Assembly (NCBI GenBank): GCA_029263035.1
Contig: JAJCYF010000174.1
Coordinates: 1-5,596, forward strand
DNA: 5,596 bases
Direction: 5' to 3'
Source: Actinomycetes bacterium
Lineage (GTDB): Bacteria > Actinomycetota > CADDZG01 > JAHWKV01
Made by a program: the position numbers and the translations under genes
Notes under the pieces: model-generated
Databases searched by the model: none
Told to the model about the DNA's origin: nothing
Seen by the model: only the letters and a program-made list of their open reading frames with translations
In this document: one piece after another, positions 1 through 4,739 of the stretch
Position numbering within the stretch: the first letter of the stretch is position 1
Layout of the letters: the number at the start of each line of letters is the position of its first letter

Positions 1-196
1 TGAGGACCTCCTCCCCCACCGCCTTCTCCCGGACGTGGCTGAGGAAGGTCTTTACTGCGGGGAGCGCAACGTCGGCCTCCAGAAGGGCCAGCCGGATCTC
101 GCGAAGAGCTGCTTCAACGTCTTTTTCGGTCAGCCTTCCCCGGCCGCGGAGCTGCTTGAAGACATCGTCGAGGCGATCGCCCAGGGCATCGAACAT
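1..196 (-). CDS. ffh: Signal recognition particle protein Ffh (SRP54), N-terminal part only
   Basis: Ffh is the GTPase of the signal recognition particle; with 4.5S RNA it binds signal sequences on ribosomes and docks with FtsY at the membrane. The minus strand from 196 reads MFDALGDRLDDVFKQLRGRG, then RLTEKDVEAALREIRLALLE and ADVALPAVKTFL. This is the four-helix N domain typical of Ffh, including the conserved ALLEADV segment that packs on the G domain. Only 65 codons are in the window; the GTPase and M domains lie beyond its left edge. The start is well fixed: ATG at 194-196 is preceded directly by an in-frame TAA. No Shine-Dalgarno sequence is seen, but TACAAT lies six bases upstream, fitting a leaderless mRNA. 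The TrkA-C-like gene ends 45 bp upstream in the same direction. Identification is from the recognisable N-domain sequence. Confidence 0.95.
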   Translation of the reverse strand, partial: MFDALGDRLDDVFKQLRGRGRLTEKDVEAALREIRLALLEADVALPAVKTFLSHVREKAVGEEVL

Positions 197-202
197 TTAG
201 CC

Positions 203-208
203 ATTGTA
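203..208 (-). promoter_or_regulatory. Candidate -10 box for a leaderless ffh transcript
   Basis: On the minus strand TACAAT is followed by exactly six bases and then the ffh ATG. This is the spacing at which transcription would begin on the A of the start codon. TACAAT matches five of six bases of the TATAAT consensus. No convincing -35 hexamer is seen 16-18 bp upstream. The absence of a Shine-Dalgarno sequence supports the reading, and leaderless mRNAs are common in Actinobacteria. The call is inferential until a 5' end is mapped. Confidence 0.5.
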
Positions 209-212
209 GGGG

Positions 213-228
213 CGGATTCGGGAATCCG
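213..228. promoter_or_regulatory. Inverted repeat upstream of ffh (possible operator)
   Basis: CGGATTC and GAATCCG form a perfect 7-bp inverted repeat with a 2-bp centre, 16 bp in all. It lies just upstream of the candidate ffh -10 box and would occupy the -10/-35 spacer. The two-base centre is too short for a good RNA hairpin and no T-run follows, so a terminator is unlikely. A protein-binding site is the better guess, but the regulator is unknown and a chance palindrome is possible. Confidence 0.3.
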
Positions 229-241
229 GCCTATAGGTGCA

Positions 242-823
242 TCACGGGTTGGGGGCGGCCACGTCCGCAACCCTTTTTCGCAGCTCGGGGAGGGCATCGC
301 GGGGACCGGCTACCAGGAGGAGGGATCCGGCAGGCAGTTCGAGGTCCGAAATCTCACCTCCGGTAAGCCAGTCGCTCTGCCCGGGAGGACGAACCCCGAC
401 GACCGCAACCTTCAGATCCTGCCGCATAAAGCCCAGCGATGGGCTTGTCAGAGTGAGTCCACCGTGCGGCATCACCACCTGCTCAACACCGATCCGCCTA
501 CTTTCAAGGAGCGGAAGAATGCCGTTCACCAGTTCGGCCGGCGCAGCCGCCACGGCGGCCATGGCGCGTTCACGCAGATTCAGCTCGACCGGCCCGATCT
601 TCAAGACCCCCGCCAGGCGCGACCCGAACGGAGCAATCAGCAGGGCTCCGCCGCCTATTGTTGCCAGTACCGCCGCCGCTCCGTCGCTGCCATTCCGAGC
701 CACCTCCAACATGAGCTGCAAGACGGTCAGTCCCACCAGGGCCAGCAGCAAAGAAGTTGCGTTCTTCACGATCCAGGCCTTCTGCCTGAGCCTCTTTTCC
801 GATTTGGTGGGTTCAGCCACCAT
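242..823 (-). CDS. Two-helix membrane protein with TrkA-C (RCK_C)-like domain
   Basis: The predicted protein is 193 residues. A charged N-terminus (about 1-20) is followed by two hydrophobic segments, about 23-41 and 48-66, joined by a short loop, which makes a membrane hairpin with both ends probably cytoplasmic. After a linker (KIGPVELNLRERA, about 75-87), residues about 125-186 resemble a TrkA-C/RCK_C domain, with LKVAVVGVRPPG and then LELPAGSLLLVAGPRDALPE. In potassium transport systems this domain binds small ligands and gates transport. No channel selectivity filter and no Rossmann RCK_N domain are present, so the protein is not itself an obvious channel; a membrane-anchored sensor or accessory subunit is an inference. 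The ATG at 823 is preferred because GGGAGGGAG precedes it at good spacing; an in-frame GTG at 880 has no such site. It is co-directional with ffh, 45 bp downstream. Confidence 0.8.
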   Translation of the reverse strand: MVAEPTKSEKRLRQKAWIVKNATSLLLALVGLTVLQLMLEVARNGSDGAAAVLATIGGGALLIAPFGSRLAGVLKIGPVELNLRERAMAAVAAAPAELVNGILPLLESRRIGVEQVVMPHGGLTLTSPSLGFMRQDLKVAVVGVRPPGQSDWLTGGEISDLELPAGSLLLVAGPRDALPELRKRVADVAAPNP

Positions 824-826
824 CAG

Positions 827-835
827 CTCCCTCCC
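827..835 (-). promoter_or_regulatory. Shine-Dalgarno site deciding the start of the TrkA-C-like gene
   Basis: The minus strand reads GGGAGGGAG ending three bases before the ATG at 823, with the core GGAGG about six bases away. It is one of the two strongest ribosome binding sites in the window. It supports the internal Met over the upstream in-frame GTG at 880, which would add 19 residues that do not look like part of the fold. Confidence 0.6.
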
Positions 836-940
836 GTCGTGATCGAATGATTCGACCGCATGGATGGATATTAGCCTCACGCAATGAGCCCCCAGGCCGG
901 CGCTACCACTTCACCGGTCAGCGGGTACGGTAGCAGTGAC

Positions 941-1855
941 ATGCTTGATGTTCGGGAACTGTCCAAGAGCTACGGGGATGTCGTCGCGCTGGACGATGCC
1001 GGGTTCGCCGTCCACCCCGGGCGTATCACCGGTTTCCTGGGCCCCAACGGCGCCGGCAAGACGACCGCCATGCGCGCAATCTTCGGTTTGGTGACTCCGG
1101 ACCGGGGCGACATCTCCTGGCAAGGGGGTCCGGTGGGGCCGGCGGAGCGGATGCGGTTCGGCTACATGCCCGAGCAGCGCGGCCTCTACCCCCGGATGGA
1201 GGTCGGTCGCCAGCTCACCTACTTCGCCCGCCTTCACGGGGTCGATCGTGCCGCCGGCCGGAAAGCGGCCCTTCAGTGGCTGGAGCGGTTGGGTCTGTCG
1301 GAGCGGGCGAACTCGCGCGTGGAGGCCCTCTCCCACGGCAACCAGCAGCGGGTCCAACTGGCTGCGGCCCTGGTCCACAACCCGGAGCTCGTAGTTCTGG
1401 ATGAACCGTTCTCCGGACTGGATCCGCTGGCGGTAACCACGATGTCCGCAGTCCTGCGGGAGCTGGCATCCGAGGGAGCCGCCGTGCTCCTATCCAGCCA
1501 CCAACTGGATCTGGTGGAGGACGTCTGCGAGGACGTGGTCATCGTCAACCGGGGCCGAATCGTCCTCACCGGCGCCATCCACGACCTTCGCCAGTCGCAT
1601 CCGCACCGGGTGCTGGAGGTTGGATTTCTCGGGCCGGCTCCCGATTGGCACCTGGGGATTGATGGCGTGAATCTTCTGGAAAGTCGCAACGGCCGGGCGA
1701 AGTACCTGGTCCCGCGGGAGGCGCAACCGCAGGCGCTGATGACGGCAGCCAGCCGGGGGGGCGAGATAGTGCACTTTGCCTTCGGGGCGCCGCCGCTGAC
1801 CGCCATCTTCGTCGACGCGGTGGGGACCGCTCCGGATCGGGTGGAAACGCCGTGA
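941..1855 (+). CDS. ABC transporter ATP-binding protein, NatA-like (ABC-2 exporter)
   Basis: This is the ATPase that powers the permease encoded next, working at the inner face of the membrane. From the ATG at 941 it is 304 residues. In order it shows Walker A GPNGAGKT (34-41), Q-loop Gln in MPEQRGLYP (79), signature LSHGNQQRV (130-138) with His in place of the commoner Gly, Walker B LVVLDEP with catalytic Glu155, D-loop SGLD, and switch His187 in SSHQ. Residues about 225-295 form the extra C-terminal domain (DUF4162-like) common in NatA-type ATPases. An in-frame ATG at 884 would add 19 low-complexity residues; MLDVRELSKSYG at 941 is the usual family start, though neither site has a clear ribosome binding site. 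The stop overlaps the permease start by 4 bp. NatA/NatB exports sodium in Bacillus, but many relatives export drugs or peptides, so the substrate is unknown. Confidence 0.93.
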   Translation: MLDVRELSKSYGDVVALDDAGFAVHPGRITGFLGPNGAGKTTAMRAIFGLVTPDRGDISWQGGPVGPAERMRFGYMPEQRGLYPRMEVGRQLTYFARLHGVDRAAGRKAALQWLERLGLSERANSRVEALSHGNQQRVQLAAALVHNPELVVLDEPFSGLDPLAVTTMSAVLRELASEGAAVLLSSHQLDLVEDVCEDVVIVNRGRIVLTGAIHDLRQSHPHRVLEVGFLGPAPDWHLGIDGVNLLESRNGRAKYLVPREAQPQALMTAASRGGEIVHFAFGAPPLTAIFVDAVGTAPDRVETP

Positions 1856-3018
1856 GCTCGCTGCGGACGGTCCGGCTGGTCGCCGGACGGGAGGTCGTCC
1901 TCAAGCTGCAGAGCAAGGTCTTTCAAATCTCCACCGCCATCACCGCTCTGCTGGTGGTGGGCATCGTCCTGTCTCCCCAGCTCCTGCCCGGCGAATCCTC
2001 CGAGTACCGCGTCGGGATTACTGCGGAAGTGCCGGCAGCCCTCAGGGAGTTGCTGAACGAGTCGGCGCTCCTCCTCGAGGCCGATCACCGGCTGGTTACC
2101 TACCCATCGGCGGCCGAGGCGGTGGAGGCGGTACGCAGCGAGGACGCCGACGCCGCCATCACCGACGGCTCCACCATGGTTTTCAAGGACGAGCGGGAGA
2201 CTCAAATGCGGGCGCTGGTGTCCGATGCGGTTATTCAGCACTCCCGGGTCCAGCTCCTTGAGGCTGCCGGGCTGGACGCAGGGCAGGTGTCGGAGCTGAT
2301 GGGTCCCCCCGACGTCGAGGAGACGGTGCTGGAGCCCGGCCCCGAGGACGATGGGGCCGGAATCGGTTTCGCCGCCGTTGCCGCGATGTTCCTGGCCATC
2401 GGACTGTACTCACAGTGGGTGATGAGCGGGGTGTTGGAGGAGAAGTCCAGCCGGGTGGTGGAGGTGGTGCTCGGAGCCCTCACTCCCCGCCAGTTGCTGG
2501 CGGGCAAGGTGATCGGCATCGGTGGACTGGGGCTGCTTCATATGGTGGCTCTGGCCGTCGTGGGGGCGGTGGCGGCCTCCTTCGGCGGGACCGGCGTACC
2601 TGAGGCGGGAACATCAACCTTCGTCACCGCGGCGGCATGGTTCTTCCTCGGTTACGGGTTCTACGCCGCGCTTTCGGCAGTGGCCGCAGCGCTGGTCTCC
2701 CGCCAGGACGACCTGCAGATCGCCTTCCTCCCGGTGATGGCGATAGCGATGGCCTCCTACTTCTTCTCGATCGCCACCCTGTCCGACCCGGGCGGAACCC
2801 TGGCCCGGATAGGGTCGTTGATCCCCTCGGTGGCCCCGTTTGCCATCCCCGCCCGGGCGGCCCAGGGAGCGATTACGGCCGGAGAACAGGTCGTGTCGGC
2901 CGGGATAACGCTACTGACGATAGGTGTTCTAGCGATGATAGGAAGCCGGATCTACTCCGGCGCCATCCTGCGCTTCGGTCCCCGGATCAGGCTGAGGGAG
3001 GCCTGGAAGCGAACCTAG
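1852..3018 (+). CDS. ABC-2 type permease, NatB-like
   Basis: This is the 388-residue membrane partner of the preceding ATPase. It has the ABC-2 exporter layout: one helix at about 26-42, a large extracytoplasmic domain at about 43-167, then hydrophobic segments near 169-191, 218-243, 256-282, 288-309 and 350-368. The sequence between the second and third helices, EEKSSRVVEVVLGALTPRQL (196-215), is the NatB/ABC2_membrane_3 family hallmark that contacts the ATPase. The C-terminus is basic (RIRLREAWKRT), consistent with a cytoplasmic end. The start is GTG at 1852, overlapping the ATPase TGA as GTGA, so the two genes are very likely translated as a coupled pair. The family is clear; the transported compound cannot be read from sequence. 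No convincing terminator follows. Confidence 0.92.
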   Translation: MSSLRTVRLVAGREVVLKLQSKVFQISTAITALLVVGIVLSPQLLPGESSEYRVGITAEVPAALRELLNESALLLEADHRLVTYPSAAEAVEAVRSEDADAAITDGSTMVFKDERETQMRALVSDAVIQHSRVQLLEAAGLDAGQVSELMGPPDVEETVLEPGPEDDGAGIGFAAVAAMFLAIGLYSQWVMSGVLEEKSSRVVEVVLGALTPRQLLAGKVIGIGGLGLLHMVALAVVGAVAASFGGTGVPEAGTSTFVTAAAWFFLGYGFYAALSAVAAALVSRQDDLQIAFLPVMAIAMASYFFSIATLSDPGGTLARIGSLIPSVAPFAIPARAAQGAITAGEQVVSAGITLLTIGVLAMIGSRIYSGAILRFGPRIRLREAWKRT

Positions 3019-3175
3019 TACGCTGCGCACCCGGTGAACCGCACGCACTTCCCATCGATCCGCTCGAACCCCCGCCGGCGTGTGTCGATCTGATCGGGGT
3101 CCGCCCGCCATCGTCAAGGACCCTACCTACCGATAAGAGCTACAAGACTGGATATGAAAAGCTTGGTCAGTGGAC
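3019..3175. other. Intergenic stretch between exporter operon and acetyltransferase
   Basis: These 157 bases contain no credible gene. CGATCTGATCG at 3086-3096 is a short odd palindrome, and CCCCG/CGGGG arms flank a loop of about 20 bases, but no T-run follows, so I do not call a terminator. The DNA becomes more AT-rich from about 3130. That end could hold a promoter for the acetyltransferase, but no clear -35/-10 pair is visible. Read-through from the exporter operon remains possible. Confidence 0.4.
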
Positions 3176-3703
3176 ATGAAGTTTCGAAAGCTGACCGACA
3201 ACGACCTGCCCCTGATGCACGCCTGGCTAAACGAACCCGGCGTAGTCGAGTGGTGGGAAGGCGACGACGTTTCCTGGGAGGGCGTGATCCGGGATTACGC
3301 CGCGGCCAACTGGGATGACGCCGAGCACTGGCTTGCCATGTTGGACGGCCGGGAGATCGGCTGGATCCAGTGCTGGCCGACCACCGGCTCCCCGGACGAG
3401 TGTGCCCGGTGGTGGGAGTTGGGAGTCGACAAAACGGCTGCCGGAATCGACTATCTGGTCGGCGACCCGGCAGGCCGGGGAAAAGGTGTGGGCTCGGCGA
3501 TGATCCGGGGCTTTGTGCGCGACGTCGTCTTCGGAATGCACCCGGACTGGACCCAGGCCTGCGCCGACCCGTTCGAGGCCAACACCGCCTCGTGGAAGGC
3601 TCTGGAGAAGGCGGGATTCCGGTTCGTGGGGATAGTCGACGACAAAGACGGCCCCTGCAAGCTGATGGTGGCGGACCGGACTGAGGCTTCAGGTCCTCAA
3701 TAG
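3176..3703 (+). CDS. GNAT acetyltransferase, AAC(6')-Ib-like (Acetyltransf_8 type)
   Basis: The predicted cytoplasmic enzyme has 175 residues and transfers acetyl from acetyl-CoA to an amine. The sequence parallels AAC(6')-Ib-type aminoglycoside 6'-N-acetyltransferases along its length. It has HAWLNEPGVVEWW (15-27), ARWWELGVD with the Trp pair 79-80, and GIDYLVGDPAGRGKGVG (90-106), which contains the acetyl-CoA loop R-G-K-G-V-G at 101-106. ADPFEANTASWKALEKAGF follows (130-148), then DDKDGPCKLMV (155-165), whose Asp158 aligns with Asp179 of AAC(6')-Ib. Siderophore and antibiotic-synthesis N-acetyltransferases share this fold, so aminoglycoside activity is plausible but unproven. The start is ATG 3176 or GTG 3170, which differ by two residues; an in-frame stop at 3155 excludes anything longer. 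No strong ribosome binding site is visible. It lies 157 bp after the exporter operon on the same strand. Confidence 0.88.
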   Translation: MKFRKLTDNDLPLMHAWLNEPGVVEWWEGDDVSWEGVIRDYAAANWDDAEHWLAMLDGREIGWIQCWPTTGSPDECARWWELGVDKTAAGIDYLVGDPAGRGKGVGSAMIRGFVRDVVFGMHPDWTQACADPFEANTASWKALEKAGFRFVGIVDDKDGPCKLMVADRTEASGPQ

Positions 3704-3923
3704 CCAAATTTTCTGGATTTTCAAGCCTTGATCAGACGATCGCCCAACCATTCTCCTAGCGCGCCTGCCAGCGGCTGCAGCGTCTTGTTCGTCCTTTCCA
3801 AAGTAGCTTCCTGGTGGTCCCGTCGGAGAGCACACCATGCGAATCGGCACGATCGTGCCCAAACCTAAGTTCCATTTAGCCTATTCCGGCGGCACGACCC
3901 ATTCGCGCCTCGCCCGGTCAATT
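3704..3923. other. Convergent intergenic region between acetyltransferase and vapC
   Basis: These 220 bases separate two genes that end towards each other. The first ~35 bases are unusually AT-rich for this window but form no clear stem-loop with a T-run. A perfect 14-bp palindrome lies at 3846-3859. The minus strand is open for 47 codons from 3864 to a TGA at 3721-3723 and reads rather protein-like, for example ALGEWLGDRLIKA at its end. It has no ATG or GTG start and is preceded by an in-frame TAG. I see no intact gene; it could be a degraded 3' end of an unrecognised gene. Confidence 0.4.
3846..3859. repeat. Perfect 14-bp palindrome
   Basis: GGCACGATCGTGCC is self-complementary over all 14 bases and does not extend further. 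It lies in the gap downstream of vapC. As RNA it could form only a five-base-pair stem around GATC with no T-run, so it is a poor terminator. A protein-binding site is possible. In 5.6 kb one such palindrome is not far from chance expectation. Confidence 0.3.
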
Positions 3924-4304
3924 TCAGTTCCGAACCTGAATGCCCCGCACCCGGGCCGCCGCCGCCAGGCGGTCATCGAACGTCGCCAGCTCCGAGGCTT
4001 CCTCCTCTGCGGCAAGCACCACACAGCAGTCCGGCATCTTGAGTCCTGTGGCGGCCCTGATCACCGCCAGCTTTTCGGGGGCATCATCGTCCATCCCGGT
4101 GCTTCGAACTCCGATTGCGGCAAGAGCAGCCCTGGCACGATCCAATGCTCCTGTGCGAGCCGGGCCCGTCAACACCTCCGCCAGCGTGATGGGGCTGGCT
4201 CTGAACTCTTCTTGGACAGCTTCCAGCAGTAGGTTGACGGCCCTCTCGTGGTGGGCGTCCCCGCCATCCAGGTGGGCAACCAGAACGCTCGCGTCCAGGA
4301 TCAA
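3924..4304 (-). CDS. vapC: VapC-family PIN-domain ribonuclease toxin
   Basis: This 126-residue protein is a single PIN domain, the usual size of a VapC toxin. VapC enzymes are metal-dependent RNases that cut tRNA or rRNA and are held inactive by the cognate VapB. The acidic metal-binding residues sit in the expected places: Asp4 in ILDASVLVA, Glu43 in TLAEVL, Asp92 in MPDCCVV and Asp110 in ATFDDRL. The toxin therefore looks intact. Its start is TTG at 4304, overlapping the antitoxin TGA as TTGA, and the first PIN strand begins at once, so no later start is possible. GGGAGG ten bases upstream, inside vapB, can serve as its ribosome binding site. The weak start and coupling to vapB would keep the antitoxin in excess, which is an inference. 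The target RNA cannot be told from sequence. Confidence 0.93.
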   Translation of the reverse strand: MILDASVLVAHLDGGDAHHERAVNLLLEAVQEEFRASPITLAEVLTGPARTGALDRARAALAAIGVRSTGMDDDAPEKLAVIRAATGLKMPDCCVVLAAEEEASELATFDDRLAAAARVRGIQVRN

Positions 4305-4570
4305 TCCGGCCAGTCCTCCCTAAGCTCCTGAAGGTAGCCGGGGCCGAAAGCTCCGGTCAACGCTCCACTGGTCCGGGTTATTGCTTCCCTCCGGGCCTCG
4401 ACCCTTTCTTCGTGCACCGACAACAAGGACCGATGACCTTCATGAATCAGGCGAGCCAGAAGTCTGGACCGGCTCCCGCTGTCTTCCGGCCACCGAATGG
4501 CGGCGTCGTTCAGGGCATGCGAAATGCTGTCCGTTTCAGTGACTACATGGCGAGGCCGGTTGGTAGGCAT
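4301..4570 (-). CDS. vapB: VapB-family antitoxin
   Basis: This 89-residue protein is encoded directly before the PIN toxin with a 4-bp overlap. Such an antitoxin binds VapC to block its active site and, as a complex, represses its own promoter. The N-terminal ~50 residues (RPRHVVTETDSISHALNDAA, then DSGSRSRLLARLIHEGH) contain a helical, Arg-rich segment that is probably the DNA-binding and dimerising part. The C-terminal part from about 51 (SVHEERVEARREAITRTSGA and following) would wrap the toxin. This resembles antitoxins I associate with Actinobacteria, usually encoded before PIN toxins; the exact Pfam family is not certain. The start is ATG 4570. The mRNA seems leaderless or nearly so, because a -10-like TACACT lies five bases upstream; GAGG is present but too close to the ATG to be a normal ribosome binding site. 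Confidence 0.88.
   Translation of the reverse strand: MPTNRPRHVVTETDSISHALNDAAIRWPEDSGSRSRLLARLIHEGHRSLLSVHEERVEARREAITRTSGALTGAFGPGYLQELREDWPD
4315..4320 (-). promoter_or_regulatory. Ribosome binding site for vapC inside vapB
   Basis: GGGAGG on the minus strand lies ten bases before the TTG at 4304. It is one of the few good Shine-Dalgarno sequences in the window. It supports the TTG as a real start despite being a rare codon, and suggests vapC can be reinitiated after vapB translation. Confidence 0.5.
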
Positions 4571-4575
4571 ACCTC

Positions 4576-4581
4576 AGTGTA
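4576..4581 (-). promoter_or_regulatory. Candidate -10 box of the vapBC promoter
   Basis: TACACT on the minus strand fits the TANNNT pattern and ends five bases before the vapB ATG, so transcription would begin at or within a base or two of the start codon. It overlaps the proximal palindrome of the putative operator. The -35 region would overlap the distal palindrome; no good -35 hexamer is present. The call is an inference from spacing and pattern. Confidence 0.5.
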
Positions 4582-4605
4582 ACACCGCCATCACGGGTGT
4601 TACAC
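4577..4605. promoter_or_regulatory. Putative vapBC operator: paired GTGTWACAC palindromes
   Basis: The arms GTGTAACACC (4577-4586) and GGTGTTACAC (4596-4605) form a perfect 10-bp inverted repeat with a 9-bp spacer. Each arm is also nearly self-palindromic, GTGT-A/T-ACAC, so the site is two copies of a 9-bp palindrome. Their centres at 4581 and 4601 are 20 bp apart, about two turns of the helix, placing both on one face of the DNA. It covers the candidate promoter and begins seven bases upstream of the vapB start. VapBC complexes are known to repress their own promoters cooperatively at paired sites, so this is the likely operator. Binding itself is inferred. Confidence 0.7.
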
Positions 4606-4721
4606 CTACTCCAGTAGGGCCGTGACGAAGGCCTTCCGGTCGCAGTTCTCCAGGTCGATGCCCTCACCGACCCTACCGCCTTAACCGGGATCCCCAGCTG
4701 CTCCTGGATCGCTATGTGGAG
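4606..4721 (-). pseudogene. ftsY: Remnant of the ftsY 3' end (SRP receptor C-terminus)
   Basis: Intact FtsY is the membrane-associated GTPase receptor for the signal recognition particle. Only its last ~38 codons are present here. From 4721 leftwards the minus strand reads LH then IAIQEQLGIPVKAVG; after one missing base at about 4672-4673 it continues VGEGIDLENC, DRKAF and VTALLE, then TAG (4606-4608). This matches the end of the FtsY G domain, usually LG-P-K-VGVGEG-DDL--F----FV-ALL followed by stop. One Asp of the DDL motif is also missing. An in-frame TAA lies just before the matched part (4722-4724), and no GTPase motifs are found further right, where an unrelated hydrolase begins. The fragment is therefore decayed and non-functional. 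The stop codon abuts the vapBC operator. A sequencing or assembly error could explain the frameshift but not the missing front part. Confidence 0.82.
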
Positions 4722-4739
4722 TTAAGAAATACTTGATGG

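Noticed and set aside
35..850. Long plus-strand open frame of 271 codons
   Set aside because: It lies opposite ffh and the TrkA-C-like gene, both recognisable on the minus strand, and its translation shows no domain or membrane pattern. It is a GC-rich antisense shadow.
824..880. GTG start at 880 for the TrkA-C-like gene
   Set aside because: There is no ribosome binding site upstream of it, whereas the ATG at 823 has GGGAGGGAG at good spacing. The extra 19 residues look like untranslated leader.
884..940. Upstream ATG at 884 for the ABC ATPase
   Set aside because: It would add a 19-residue Ser/Thr/Gly-rich tail before the normal family start MLDVRELSKSYG and has no ribosome binding site. 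It is not fully excluded.
1273..2241. Minus-strand open frame of 322 codons
   Set aside because: It is antisense to the exporter genes, whose motifs are certain, and its composition is Arg/Ser/Pro-rich without any recognisable fold.
3067..3100. Rho-independent terminator after the exporter operon
   Set aside because: The CCCCG/CGGGG arms are short, the loop is about 20 bases and there is no T-run.
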